DNA from: Hymenoscyphus infarciens
Lineage: Eukaryota > Ascomycota > Leotiomycetes > Helotiales > Helotiaceae
NCBI GenBank assembly: GCA_001414345.1
Contig: LLCB01000197.1
Coordinates: 47,829-111,828 of the forward strand
Length of the DNA stretch: 64,000 nucleotides
Direction of reading: 5' to 3'
Part shown: positions 33,586 to 47,600 of the stretch, in pieces
How the letters are laid out: each line of letters starts with the position of its first letter
Numbering within the stretch: the first letter of the stretch is position 1
The notes under the pieces: generated by a model
Databases searched by the model: none
Told to the model about the DNA's origin: nothing
What the model saw: the letters and a program-made list of their open reading frames with translations, nothing else
Position numbers and translations under genes: made by a program

Positions 33586-35439
33586 GGCATGGAGATTATA
33601 TATTGAATGATATTTCGTTTGTAGTCTTTATTGTTTTAACCCTTAGTCTATGCTACCTTCTCGTAACCTATGGTTTAAACTTTCCGCGCTCTTGACATAA
33701 TTGACGAGGTTGGTCCAGAAACAACTACGTATATCCCAACAACCTACCCCCATCTTATATAAACTACCAAACTACTATCCAACGAGCCGAGATAAGAATA
33801 TCAAACGTAAAGATATAGGCTATGAAATAAGCATTTTTTCTCCACAACATGGCTTTGTTCCTGTTGACGTGAGTGTTTTACGAAATATATACGAGGTAGC
33901 CAACAACCTTCTTTCGAGAATTTCTTCAGCCCGTTCGCGTCTACTTTAAGTGATTGGGTTTTCGTGTCTCTGGCCCACGGAGTTCGCCTTTTGTTTTGAA
34001 ACGAGAACTCAGAATTCGCTAAGCGAGACCTTGGGACGTGAAGAGTGCCTCGGTATAAACCTCTGTTTTAGAAGAACGTTCATTAATCAATTCTAATTAG
34101 TCTTTAGCCCTTTCTAAGGACAGGAGAGGGAACTTCTGTAAGTGCGTCGTGGCATTAATTCGGGATTTAGGAGGTATCTAATCGAGGTAACCGAGTTTAG
34201 AGAATTATCTTAGGTTGGGAGTTTGGCTCAGGTATGATTATTCTATAAGTAAGAAAAGCGGCAGTATATACATATATAACCTTCACTCGTTATTCTAACT
34301 TTGTTCCAGTGTGAAGTATTATGCTAGATGTTTTAGGATAATCGAAATCAAGTCTTCTAAGCATAACCTTTTAAGTTATTCTAAATAGATGGGACAATAC
34401 CTTACACACTGGTATGGCCTAAAACGTCTGCTTAGTCTCTCTACTTGCTACTCTTTCTATTATTTTCAACACCTGGAAGTTTGGAAACCCCGATATCCGA
34501 GAAAATCCTATGCTCCTACTTCTAGAGGCCCACTCTGAAGACCGAACATAAAGTTCTCGACTAATTTCAATCCTGATGAAGTAAACCACGTTGAATCCTA
34601 TATTGTGGTATACCTCCAAGACTAGAACTACTAGAAAAATCGTTGTAACTTGCCCTCTTAGTAAACACTCCTGTGCTATCCAAAAAGGGGCACCTGCTTT
34701 AAATATCCCTATCCAAAACTTAAAAGAGATCATAGATTCGAATCGTTCGAGGTTACCTGATAGCTTACGAGCCAGCGATTAGCTTACTTTGCTACTTAAA
34801 AAGTTACACAAATCTACTAATACACCAGAAACTAATCAGTCGTTTTGATGTATTTCAGTTTCCGAGAGAGCCTTACTTCTTGGCTACAGCAATGGGACGA
34901 AATATGAGACAAGCTGCCTAGTTTTGAATTCTTCCCCTCGGGTTTCGTTTCCACCTTAGGTTCTTCTCTCTCCTCCGAAGATCCCTCCACGTTGATGCCT
35001 TGCTTTCCTTATTCGGCTCACTTACCGCGCCATTCATGAGGCTGAAGCACGTAAGTAACGTAACGGAGAATAAGAACCTTCTTTCCCACGTTTGCCTGTT
35101 TACGCGGATTCTATAACCTTCCGACGTTCCGGGATATATTGGCAGTCTTTTTGCGACCGACTTTGGTGGTCTTCGGCGTATGACTTGCATCTCATGGGGT
35201 ACACGGACAAGGCATGTTCCGTTGTACTAGTACGTCCGTAGATCAGTTTACAAATCACAAGACTAAGTATCTATAATAGAAATAGAAACACGTATGCGGA
35301 TTTCAAAGAATGAAAGATGAAATGAGCGAAAGTAAAGGACTCGGTCCATGGGTCCTTGATTACAGGTGAGATGAATTTTGAGATTGAGATTTGTTTTGTA
35401 CTCCCTGAGAAAGGAGACAGGGCAATATAGTTCTAACTC
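33586..35439. other. Gene-poor interval, possible decayed coding remnants
   Basis: The sequence is AT-rich in part with clusters of stop codons. Frames at 34591-34782 (plus) and 35190-34918 (minus) look protein-like in composition but match no family I recognise. No RNA gene was seen. Confidence 0.4.
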
Positions 35440-36270
35440 TCATGTCATCAAGCAAAACAAAATAGCATTTTTCCATCTCGTTTCAAAATAAGTAATGGAC
35501 GGTTTTAAATACCAAAATAGCCAAGTCAAACCAGAAATAGAAAACCTGCCCGACGGTTTCACACTGCGGCAAATGTATGCGATGAACCTTTCTACATGTA
35601 ACCTTCTCTCCATCAACCAACACCAACAAAAACCAACATACCGTAGATAGCAAAGCAATCCCAAAATGGAATACAAAACAGAGCCACTCGCCCCAGTTCC
35701 TCATATATCACCAGGATTCGACGCTGCGACCACTTCTTCCGATCTCACTGACTGCTGCGCGACATTTCGCCAGGGCATGCAGCAACGAGCCTCAGCCCCC
35801 TGCCAACCAATCCCAAACCCCCAAGAATTCTAAAAATAAATCCTGCCCCAGTCACAACACCTCCCCAAAAACACCTCCCACCCAACAACACCATCACCAA
35901 GAATTTAAAATGCACAGTAAAAAAAAACGGGGCGTAGAAGTAAAACCAAGAGAGAAGGTCACCTCCAGAATACCCCCTACAACGAATCAAAAGGCCCCTT
36001 TGGGGTATACATCGCCACATTACCAGCCACTTGAAGTAAGATACAATCCCATGGGAAACATCTCACAACACTGTTTTGAGATCCCCAATCCCAGCAATAC
36101 AAACTCAGCCCTATATCAAAAACAACCAATAACCACACTCCACACCCTCCCCCAAATCGTAACACGAAACACACCCGTGGTGTACAACATGAGGAAATGC
36201 TGTGCAGTACCGATGAGAAAGCCGGTAGATTTAAACATATGACACGAATATTACGTGGTTGTTGCGCAAA
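35440..36270 (-). CDS. Possible small multi-TM membrane protein, unresolved exons
   Basis: Several adjacent minus-strand frames are strongly hydrophobic with charged breaks. One is a possible start at about 36241 (MFKSTGFLIGTAQHFLMLYT). Another, near 36090, reads GLGISKQCCEMFPMGLYLTS. At 35950-35780 one reads FFFTVHFKFLVMVLL and continues with a Gly-rich segment. At 35704-35483 one reads WGEWLCFVFHFGIALLSTV. They could be exons of one membrane protein, but I could not find donor/acceptor pairs that join them in phase. A decayed gene, or hydrophobic readings of an AC-rich plus strand, are alternatives. Confidence 0.25.
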
Positions 36271-37552
36271 TCACAGCAGCACAGGCCAGGGTAGAAAGAG
36301 ACCGTTGCACCGTTGCACCGTTGAACTTTCTTGATGTAAGCCCTTGAGCCTCACTCGTATTGGAGGGGACTGTGAGAGTAGTATTGTACGAATGGGGAAT
36401 TTTGCGAACAGTGTTGTAGACATCTTTTGAACAGGTTCTGGGTGCCTGCTTTCCGAATGGTGCCGCGGGAGTGGCACACGTGGAGGTTGGGGGATGTGCT
36501 GCAGGTGAGATGTGCGGGATTTTTTTTTCTAGCATGGTGCTACGTGCGTGTATGCGTAAGATATGGCTTGGAGGTTGTTGGATGATATGTTTTTATAGAC
36601 GCGGTGGCAAATTAGTTAAGGAGGGCAATAATCTTGGATTTGTCGTACAAGAAGATGGGACTTTTCATTCACACTGATCACAGATCCAGTAGAGAAGAAT
36701 TTTCTTGTGATTCTGTAAAAGATTCATCGAAAATAAATGCTTGGTTATCTGTAATAAATAGAAACGTAAAATTCGCAGTGAGAGAAGAGGAAAACAGTGT
36801 GATTTGGATATTTGATTCTAATTGTAATATGATATCATCTTTTGTAAAGTAGCTATATTCCCTCTACTAAAAATCTAAAACAGCTCCATAAAACAATGTA
36901 AAGTGTGAGATTGTAATTTGTCTACATGTCTAAAAGGAAATTGCAGCACCGGCTTGCGCCTTCTAATCTAATGTGTATCTTGTTCAACGCAAACACCAAC
37001 ACCCGCTAAAATGAAAGAGAAAAACCAGATCTATGATGTAAATGCCTCCACGCGTAATCGATACAGGACCAAAAAGCAAAACGTTCTAAATGTATTGTAG
37101 AGCAAAAAAAGCAAGAACCCGCGAGAGTAACCATCTAAAAGCAACAAAGTCTAGAAAGAGAGGAAAAGCAGAGACGAAAACGAAAACAAAAGGCAGAGAA
37201 AACAAAACAAACATAGGTGGTATACAAGAAGTCCTCCACAAAGTCTTCCACAAAAGTGCCTTGCCGGAGTTGAATCTCGTATTCCTTCCCATGAATCTCC
37301 ACCAAGTGTAGTGAAGATTCAATGGTAAAAAGACGATGTCATTCATCTGGTTCATGCTCCAAGGTCCCGGATTTTCCAGACTAGATTGGTAATATACGTA
37401 ATCCATCCCGAGTTCGTGATCTCGAAGAAGGAGAGGTAAAGTCTAGCGAAGAGATCCGCAGGCTGATGCAAGGCTGAATTTTGTGATCCAGCCAGGTATC
37501 GTTGATGTCGATGGTCTTCTTTTAAAGTCCTCGCGAGCAGGATTGTGGCTCA
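36271..37552. other. Non-coding interval
   Basis: A minus-strand frame at 36535-36251 is Thr/Pro/Ala-rich without recognisable features. The rest is AT-rich with A-rich runs near 37140-37210. I support no gene. Confidence 0.4.
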
Positions 37553-38122
37553 TCAACGGCTTTGATGCTCCATGGCTGTATCACAATCTGGAAGGATTGA
37601 AGAATCTGCAAGGATGAATGTTAGCAAATAGCTGGCAGGGATGAAATGAAGACTACAGCTCGCTAAGATCAGGTGACAGCCAAAACGTCCCAAATTTCCG
37701 ATAAGGATAAGACATGATCCAACAACAATGCCCGCTCCAATCAGGCAAGCCCAAATAAAGGAAACAGAAATGACTCCAACGTACCCTTGCAGATGTGTTG
37801 GAACTAACTTTTGAATAGGTAGACACTTTTCAATTGCCGTAGCCTATCTTTAATTAGCATGTGGAGCCAAATGGGGAAATTGTTGGTTGGAGGCCTACCT
37901 GAGTCCCGACCATCATCATCACCACGCCGTAAATTATCTGTGCCTGGAAGAAAAATTAGCACGGAGAATTCTCAAGAATTGACAAGCCAAAGGTGAAAAT
38001 GTGAAGGGAAATCGACTTTCCGACTTACCAGATGTGGTTGTTGAACAGTAGTTGCGAGACATGTTGAGTGTTGAAGTTGATGAAGAGGTGGATGTTGATA
38101 GTAAAGTGGTATAAGAAGACAT
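37553..38122 (-). CDS. Possible small membrane protein with Ser/Thr-rich leader
   Basis: On the minus strand a Ser/Thr-rich open frame starts at 38122 (MSSYTTLLSTSTSSSTST) and reaches a good donor GTAAGT near 38029. A 45-bp segment, 37943-37899, has clean CAG acceptor and GTAGGC donor borders and one frame reads AQIIYGVVMMMVGTQ. A third segment from 37843 is open to a TGA at 37553 and includes a clear membrane helix, GVISVSFIWACLIGAGIVVG. The second and third segments join in phase. The first does not join them in the frame that starts with its ATG, so the true start is unknown. I recognise no family. Confidence 0.35.
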
Positions 38123-41100
38123 TTTGGTGGATGTCGAGTTGGTGATTTTGAGTTGTTGTGAGAGATAATCTGGAGATATAGAAGAGGCAGAGAGTATTGA
38201 TATCGTAGTGATGTGTGAAGATGTTGTGAGGGATAATTATGAAAGTCTTGAGGGTGGAGAGGAGTTATATATTAAGTGACGATGCTTTATTTGGACATGG
38301 GATGGAAAGAAAAGGTAGTCCTGAGGAACCAAAGATCCTTTGTACAAGTCGCAGTCAAAGTATGACTGTGAAAAGCCCAGGGAAACCCAAGAAGAAAGTG
38401 GCTAAGACTATCAAGGTGGCCCGGTCCATGAACTGGTTTCCTGGAGATACAGTAGTAGCAAAGGGTATGAATGTGAACTGGGCATTCAGGCGCTTAATTT
38501 AGACAGCCCCAAGTTATGCCTCGTCGCACATTATTCTTCAGTAGGTCCCGGCCCAAGATCCATGGTGACATCTTGGAGGCAGACATTTTTAATGGAGTAG
38601 AGATCTGAAAGGGAAGAACCTGGTTGCACTACCGAACAAGTGGACCTACAGTTGTTGGACCCAGGCTTAATCAGGCTTCAATAACGTACAGTAGGAAGAA
38701 TACCATCCTCTTTCTTGCATACGTCTCCGTTGCGGGACGACCTGCGCCCTACAATCGACTCACTCGATCAGTTGAGAAAAAGTCCATTTCTGGTAGCACC
38801 AATGGAAGCAACCAAAAGCAAGAGCCCACTGGAGTTTGGGTTGAGATGTGGGTGTCTCCCATCTCTACGGCACTGTACAGCCCACGAGGAGTAGGGTGTT
38901 CGAGGTCGGGTAGTTTGGACATTGGTTGTTTCATATGGCCTGGAAATGACCAACAGACGACCCTTGGACGGGCTACGGAGCGTTTGCCTCGGACCCACGC
39001 TGTTGAAGGACTTCAAGGGAGCTGACAGTTGACTGGCTGGGGGTGACGACCTTCCAAAGGGCTTCCAGAAGAATGTTGTAGGCGCAAGAATTCAAGTCGT
39101 CTTCCACCTTACGGAGTACTGTGCTCGCTCGCCGTTCTGGATCGTCAGTATCATCATCTTGAACGATGGCAAATAGCACCACGGAAAACTATACGAGGGA
39201 ATCATCCGTCATCAGCAAACGGGCCGTGGGGGCTTTCACGCGGTGCAGTGCAGTGCAGCGCAGCGCAGAAGGGTTCCAAAGGAGGGAATAGAAGGCGATT
39301 TTTGGGCTCCGATGCCGATGACGAAGACGCTGCAATAGTGCGGTGTAATACCACCCACAAATTGACCTTTGCCGTATCAGATATACTCGACGCAATCAGG
39401 CTCGGGACTTACTGTAGGATATCGACCCCAAGGACTTCCCTAGAGACAGATGACGGATGTATTGCGAACTCCCGGTGGAGGGATGAACGGGCGACTCGGA
39501 GCGAGAGAACGAGAGAACGATTCCAGTCGACGGGGATACGAAGCGAAGGACCTCCGGGACGGGGACGGCAGTGGTACCTTAGCTGCGTTTCCTAGATCTT
39601 TCGAGGGACTGGACCGATCGAATTCTGTGACGAACGGTTGGGAGTGCAAAGGAGAGATGAGTCCACCGACCTGGCCAACGCATGGATGATGTTGACTCTG
39701 GGTCACCGCGTCAATCTGAACCAACTCCGGACCACTAGTAATAACTAGTGACAACCCGCCCCTGAGTCCTGACCCCTGAATCTCTCGCAGAAATGAGCAC
39801 TCGTCGTTGTTTTTGCTTATCAAACGCCCGCTCGCCTAGTAATGGGGGTAACTGATGAGCGACGCGACAGCGAGGAGCGTGGTTGATCGATGTGGTCGTG
39901 TTGCCCTGGTCGTCGTTTGCCCGACTTCCACAAGGTCACGACAGACGCCCTTGCCGCCAGGGACCCCAACCACAGCTAAAGTCTAAGTACACAGTAGCTA
40001 CGCGTTTACAAACCTACTCTACGCCTACCCTACTCTGCCTTACGATCGCTGGCTGGTATGGTAAATTAACCAAGGTTAGTAGGGGAAAAGTGGTCTGGTC
40101 GCAATGATTCACACTCGTCTTCTCATCTTCCAATACTCTCCCTCATCCGCTTCTATCGCTAATGTTGGTCACCCTAGAATGATAGTAGGCAGTACGATTC
40201 AAAGATTTCTATTGCTACGACAACCACAACTCCAAACCCGCAGCACCTCACTCACACCTTACCACCGCCTACAATAACATCCTATACAACCTACAAGTCC
40301 TGATTCCTCTCGCTATCCTACAAACCTAGGCTCGAGATACCTAGTCCCGCTTATTTTAAGCGCTCATGCTCAGAAGCGCAGCACAGCACAACATCTTCTG
40401 GTCCTCAACCACCTGCGCCATAACCATAGGCTCCGCGGCCTCCCAAACGGTCCTCAATGGACATGCTTTTCGCCGGTCTAGTCACTCGCCTTTCCAAAAT
40501 CCCTCCATCACCTGCAATTACACCCAATTCCTCCAACAACCTGGAGGCCATTCCAACAACCAGTGATCCGTCCCAGCAGTGGATATGTTCCACCCATCGA
40601 GGCTCTCCTGCATCTCTTCTCTACGGCGAGGCTCGTGTCGTGTGGCAGAGCCTGCTTGGGCGCCACGAATGCAAGCAAACTCTGTCAACCAAGGTCGGAT
40701 GAAGGACTTTACCTTTGGTACCTGCAGGAAACATACATGGCCGACCACCACCTCCCCTATGGCTCCTCTTCCACCCGAAAAATCCTCGAATTTCGGATTG
40801 ATTCCATGCAGATGGTTACTGGTAAAGAGCACTTCGCACGGCATCTGTGTGGCCCCGAACTCTCCGATTGAGCGAACATACGGGAATTGGCAAAGTCTCC
40901 ATCATCCTTGTTACAGATTTTTACACAACATAATCAAGCATACCTTACCGTGTCATACTCCGTACCTGGCGCAACGTGGATCGCTGGAAACTCCGGCTGC
41001 AGATCCGGGGTAACACCTTTGAATACGGCCCAAATCCAGCACAAAAATACGTACACTCTACGTCGTCACTCATACCTAGTGAAAACCTTTTCAAGTTTCA

Positions 41101-41702
41101 CAAATTTTCCTTGCTTATTTTATCCTACTACGTCTATTCTAAGACTCAACAATTCCAAGGACATCCGGATCCCACTGAAAGTCAAAACCCAACACTGGAT
41201 GCCCGATCGCCCTTCATTTATCCCAAGAGTCATTCATTCATCCTCCCTCCCATGAAGAATTTGCGGCATAACTTGCCTATTCTATCTACCTAATCCACTG
41301 TGCTGATCGTGGAATACACCACCGTCGGGGAGCCCAAGACGACTGGATTACCGCAGTCACGAAACTCTCAACTATGACTGACAGCAAAATGACAAGTCAA
41401 CTGGGTTCATCTTTATACCTGGCATCCACGTATCCTGGCCCCTGGCCTGGCATTGCCAGATGATTCGCACTACCCGCACGTCGACCAAGAGATCCTTTTT
41501 GGAATTCTGTCAAGAGTTGATCTTGTCTTGGGATATGCGACCGTTCCTGGGGCATCACTGTGGCCGATTTCATCACGTACTGTACGTATCATGGGGCCAA
41601 ATCCAGGTGGATAGGCCCTTCCAAACGGCCTACTCGGTCCTCTGCGGACCCAAAAGCTTGCCTGAAGCATGTTTTTTAAGTGTATGGCAGGGCATTCTTG
41701 CT
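38123..41702. other. 3.6-kb interval without a supported gene
   Basis: Only short overlapping frames occur on both strands and none has recognisable domain content. It includes a GCAGT/GCGCA-type short repeat near 39243-39268. Composition is normal, not RIP-like. Part of the right end is the 3' flank of the zinc-cluster gene. Confidence 0.45.
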
Positions 41703-44676
41703 TCAATGATCTAGGAAATCATCCAAAAATATACTTGCCAAACGACCGACATCTGTATATGGCGGGGCTTCTTGGTCTCTCCCCAAGGAGCTATGGGATC
41801 TAATTTCTTTTCCTGACGAATTGTAAGCAATCTGAGAAACACAGGATGAAATATTCGCTTACCAAATTCTCGAATCACAGATTGTAGAGCAAAGGTCAAC
41901 TTTGTGATCTCCCTGCTCACGGGCCTCCCCTTGAAAGCTTCCATACCGTCCCGGATGGGGTTGCAGGCTTCCTTGCCTCCTTTTCTGGTCTTAAACTTCC
42001 AGTGAAAGATCTCTTTGCAGCGGTCAAAGAGCTGTGTTTCCGTCACTTTCACGAGCTCCCTAAATTTGGCCCTCTCCGATTCGGGTTCAGCGCCATAATA
42101 CCGGATTTGGTCTTCACTGAAGATCTGAGCTGCTGCTGAGATTTTGTCCATCACGAGGGTCAGAATCAAGAATACACTAAAGCTGACAGCCCATTTGTTG
42201 TCGTTGCCAGCAGCATTACCGATTGTCCACATCATATTTCCCCAGTCCTTGAGTACTTTATTGATACGCTTTTGTTGACTTTGAAAAAGTGCGAGCTTGA
42301 TCTGTCGCTGCGCACATCTTGCTACGGGCTTCCCGGAATATCTTTGCTGGAGGTAGTTTTCGACCCTGTTTGTGGAATCTCGATCGAGGGAAAGACTCTT
42401 TTCCAAAATCATCGAAGTTACGTGCATTTCGATTGCCTGGCGAAGAATTTCACACTGAGAAGTCAGTAAACCATACAGCGGGTAGATTGATAGAGCACTT
42501 ACTTCCAAATCGGCCTCTACGCCCATCGCATAGAAAGAAGAGACGACTTGGAGGAGTCTCTTTGCAAGCGCCGAGTCATCAGCAAAGTATCCAACTGGGA
42601 CGTAATGAGCTAGGTCGCTCTGGACAATGTCCCGAACATATTTGCTGTATGTGTCTTCCAGGTCATCCATGGCAGCCAACGGAATCCCAAGAGGCGGACT
42701 TTGCTGTTTGACTAGTGTAGGTAAGGGTCTGCCAAGTCCATCTCGTTTGGTTGAGTGGTGAAATGCCATCTCTGATCTCTCACTCCGCAGTTCGAGAGCT
42801 ACTACTTCAGCTTCCAGATAGCGCCGATGTCCCCAATCCATTCGAACAAAAAACCTTTTATTTCCCCAGCCTTTTGCATTTCTAGCAATAAAAGATTCGA
42901 CGTCTTGCCGAGTAAAATGGCTATTTAAATAGTCTATTTACTGTTAGCAATAGTTCATTAGGGGGGCTCAAAAGAGTCATACCAGGCACGAGGAAGATGT
43001 ACAATGATTCAAGTGGGTCATTGAAACAGTCAAACTTGCAAAACCTCCTTTTTCCCACCAGTCTCGCACATTGTTCACAGGGGCTACCAGGGGAACACGG
43101 AGAACACTATATATAATGTTAAAACCAGACCTTCATCTTTTAAATTTGGATTGCACATACCTTTGTTTTTGATATATGGCACGCCCAGCATGCTTTGGCA
43201 TCGCGAACTTCTCGTGCTTGCCTCTTCTCGAGTTGTGTTAGATTACGTTGACGTCCTTTTGATATTTTGGGCTTCGAGATTCCAGCGAAGGAAGTAAAAA
43301 CATGGCCATGGTTATCCACTTCGTTTTGCCGGGGCGACGATGTTTGTGATCGCACTGATCTTGACGAACCCGGAGAGCTATGTGTTGGGGTGTAGTTTTT
43401 CGGGTCAAAAGGAATTATCCAGCTGTCGTTATCACTCTCCCCAGGCGGAGTAGCCGGTGTTTCATGGCAAACAAACTCATTTTTGAGTGCATAATTATCT
43501 GCATATTTTTCTTTTGTGTTGTTTGATTCGCAAGCTGTGCTTTGTTGTGCAGCGATTTGTTGCAGATCAAAAGTGGAGGTTTCGGAATCTTCTTCAGATT
43601 GAGTTCTACTAAGTGGTAGTTGCTCTGGGGTCCAGGGAATGTGTGAGATTGGGACTGGCTGCATGTTATAGTTTTGCTTTGCCATATTGTCGTCTATCAA
43701 AGACCATTGACTGTCTGAGAATGCACTGTTTGCGAGGTTTATATCCATCTGAACTTGCAGTCCATCATTTCCAAGGTATATTGCGTCTTGATACAGGGAA
43801 TTTGGATCCTGTTGACCAGACGATGGAGGATAAATCGACTGCCCAATTTGAAAATACGCGTCTACAAATAAAAGTCAGCTTGGTTGATTGGAAATAAACA
43901 CATCTCTACATTCGCCTGAACAATAGGGACGTCCCGAAAAAATATAGAAGCTTACCAGAGAGGTCAAAATTGGATACGGGATTCAATTCTCGACTTGGTT
44001 CAATTCCAGTTGTCATCAAAGGATAGATGTACCCATCTGAGTCGGGGCTTGTTGGCGTGGAACCGGGCAAACTATCCATGCTTCCAAAACTGCCAAAAGG
44101 AATATCCAATGCAGAAATCCCACTCTGGTCGGGATTGATATTGTTGCTTAACCCCACATCACTCCACCCCTCACCCACCTCATTCGCAACATGTAAGTAA
44201 AACCCATCCTGTGCTGGTGGCAAATCATGGCAGGTGTAGAATGGCGGAGATGCTGGTGGGCCAGAGGCTAACGTGTAAGATACCAGAGAAGATTGCAACG
44301 GAGGCCCAGCTTGGCTCACTTGTTGAGACACCGGATTCAACTCGTAACTTCCATCAATTCCCTCCCGAACGTTGCGATACCCCAAACTGTTTTGATCGTA
44401 GCATTGTTGCTGCATCTCCTGTCGGGAAGACATTTCTTCGGTCGGTCGTAAAGACATTTGATCGAAAGCATATGCTGGATTCGAGAAAATCGCTGCCTTG
44501 GACGTCACAGGCACATATCTCGGTGGCGAACATCTCGAATTATTGTTGTGGTAAATTACCTTCGAATCTCTGCGCTTCCTCGCCCTCCTCGCTGGCTGTA
44601 ATTGTGGCCATCCGGTCGCCTTGGCCTGATAAGGCGTGGTCCTGACCTCGACCATGCCCACCGGTGCTTGTCGCAT
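41703..44676 (-). CDS. Fungal zinc-cluster transcription regulator
   Basis: Six exons (44676-43956, 43861-43161, 43106-42983, 42933-42503, 42454-41863, 41812-41703) join in phase to 892 residues. Introns are 94, 54, 49, 48 and 50 bp. The 48-bp intron is in frame and stop-free. The intron at 43160-43107 splits the Cys cluster, which reads CWACHISKTKC followed by SPC, SPGSPCEQC and later RFC and FDC (residues 465-501). This resembles a Zn2Cys6 module with extra Cys residues. Before it is a basic segment (GRQRNLTQLEKRQAR); the N-terminal 440 residues are Ser/Pro/Gln-rich and probably regulatory. The C-terminal part is helical, with WAVSFSVFLILTLVMD. Homologues are frequent and uncharacterised in Leotiomycetes-like genomes, as I recall. 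DNA targets are unknown. The start could instead be the in-frame Met 7 codons downstream. Confidence 0.85.
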
Positions 44677-47600
44677 TATTTTCAAGGTCGGCTGCTTGTT
44701 CTTCTCGTCTCATCAAACGAAGCGGTCTCGGTCTCCAAAGCAGCACCCTTTACGGAATCATCGTTCCCCCTTTGGTTTCGTCCGTGTCGTTGGTCGCGAA
44801 GTTGTTTTGTTGGCGCTTACGGGATGACAACCTGAATCTGACGGTCTGACGGCGAGGACCTTTATGAATTAACTCGCCGAGCCACTATGCACCGACAGAC
44901 CAATGCATTGCTGGCATCGAGCCGCATACTGCAGCGTCACATGCATTACTATTGACCTATTAGACAAGACCGAGTACAATAACCACCGCTGCAAGCTGTC
45001 CCAATTTGCTATGCCGACGGCGCCAACCATGCGGTGTAGAAAGCCATTTTCGTACCAGTCGCCAATCACGGAGCGACGTTTTCCCTCAAAGGCACCCCCG
45101 ATTAGCTGCATGAGGGCATTTTCTAAGTGGTTTTACAGACGCGGGTGCGTTGAGGCTGCAGATTTACTACTGCCCTGATTCGTGGGGTAAAAGTGATGGT
45201 GGATCCAGGGGTCGCGTAATGGGTCGGGAAATGGAAGGCTAGCAGGCCAGAGATGTTGGTTACTCCGTACTGCGGCGTGTAAGGCGTTGCGGACCACCAA
45301 CTGGCGTCCAAGTCTGACTTGAAGGCGAAATATCATACTTATCATCCCACCATGATTTACTCGTACATGATTCAGCGGGAGAGGCCGAGATGTGAATTGT
45401 GGGCAGGCGGGGAAAAGAAGCAACTTGAGTCCCTTGCCGAGTGGCGTATCCTTTTCCGGTTCTTCGGTCTACGGAGTGGATAATAGGGTTATTTCGTCGA
45501 TCGAGGCCTTCTACTTTGAGTGCTGACTGCAGTTGGGAATAGGGTCACCTCTTGTGTGAGATGCCCAGAAATCCGATATATTATCTGGTCCCCTCATATC
45601 CCACTCACATCGTCCCAGCAGTCTGGTTAGCATGCCTCTCGAGGGATGAGGGCCGGCCGAGTACTTTCGCATCTGTAGCTTCGGTCTGCCTCCTGAGTGA
45701 GGCTGAGTAGGCATCCCATCTTTTGATCAACTTTGAGCGACCCGTGGAAGAGGTTGGATTGAGATGCTGACGGAGATAACCTCTCTATTTCTTATGCGTA
45801 GGAAGACGTGGTTGGTTTTTACTACGTGTTTGAAACTCGGGTCAAAAGGATCAGTGAGTGTCCAAAGTTGGGCCCCCAATTTCATCTGATGCCAACATGG
45901 AGCGTTTAGGTTCTGACAAGGCGACCGGCATTCAGTATGGAGAAGGAGATGATGTCCCACCTTTCCTTTTGCTTTTCTTTTTGCCACGATTTCCTTTCCA
46001 GCTTTCCAGATATCAAGGGGGCTTAGACTTCGATATCATTTCATTCGTCTGCCGAGTAGTACACCGAAACACCGGATCTATACAGGAGTCTTCTTCGAAT
46101 CTTCCGCAACCCGATTTCCTGGTTTTGTTTCTTGTTGTAAATGTATGGCGGAAACTCTTCAATTTGCTAAGTGTGGCCTAAGCCGACTATTTATGCCCTG
46201 GGATGACGCTAGTGCCTACGCTAGTGAGTAGCCACGTGACTGACATACTCCTATTCACTAGGCTTTCAACATTTCTTCTTGCTGCCTTGTTTAATCTTAA
46301 GATCTCTGGAGAAGGATTGGGAATCCGGAGGCACGGAGGTTTGCATAGAAAGGAAGAGGAGCATTTAGGTGCTTACTATGGAGTTCCACCGCGCGTGTAG
46401 AGCACGCGATACTACGTACCGAGTCTCTCCACACCACACTCCGCGCTTACGCTTTCCTTCTTTTTTACTTTTTTCAGCTCTCTCCTCCATGGATTTTACG
46501 GATTTGTGATGATTGGCAATGTGTCGCGGATGTTATTTTTTGTCTTTTTCCTCGGAATCGTGGTTTCAATTATTTCGTATGTGTATGGTCAGAGTTTCAT
46601 TCCCCGTATCATGATTTTCGTTTTGCGTAAGCTGAGAGTCGAGAAGTTGGGGAAGGTCGAGGCGAAATATTGATTTTTCTGAAAATATTCGGTTTGTGTG
46701 CGGAGATTTGGGATGAGGTAAAGGATTTTTCCTCATCTGTGTGTAGCGCCCGGGGGTATTCGTGGTGGTTGCTGTTGGGTAGGGTTAGGCTATAGGTTGA
46801 ATTTTTTGAGGGTGTGTGGTACTACATTTGACATGTGGTGTTTTAAGAGCTGAATGTGGGTTTGGGAGCCGGACGAATTGGGTGGTATTATTTTCTTTTT
46901 TTTGGGCAATTGGGTTTGGAATGTGTTGGGGTTTGATGAACTGGTTGGTCTTGTAGTTATTTTTGTAGTTCTTAATTGAGAATAGATTTGGGCTTCTACA
47001 TAAGAGTTCTGCTCGGGTGTAGGGTCTGTACATGCAATACTTTCCTTTTGGAGAACTTGGTAATCTTGAGCGACATTACTATTTCCTTTTTTAATGTATA
47101 TTCACAGTGTTTCTTGTGTTACGAACAAGCTATATTGTTCAAAGCCTTCGTTTCGGCTTCCACTACCTAGAGATTTCGTACCTCGAATCCAGCTTTGCTC
47201 CATCTCCACGAGCTTAGGGTTACTACTTCAAAGTTCCTTGGAAACGACTTGTAGTGTCTTTTTCAAGGTTCTTTTCTTCGCCCTAATATGTGTTGAGCAC
47301 CAATTCTAATGTGATGCTCAAATATTTATCATAACTCATGAAATACCTTCAATTGATAATCATTATTCATTATTCATTGGAGCTTAGAGCTTATTATTTA
47401 ATGTTCTTAGTTTGCATGGCTTTCCACATTGATGGAGGAGGTCCTGTTGGTCAAGCTGTTGAGGAAAACCGTCCAAGTCCAAGTCCAAGTCCAAGTCTAA
47501 AGCCTGAAGTCTTCAGACAAAGCATGCGAAGCTTGTTCCTCGATTAAGAAGCTCTTTCTCTAGTCTAATTATTATCGGTAACGTAATAGCTTGGCAGATG

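Noticed and set aside
34591..35190. Protein-like fragments at 34.6-35.2 kb
   Set aside because: Composition looks coding-like but frames are short, contradictory and without recognisable motifs, so I list only a gene-poor interval.
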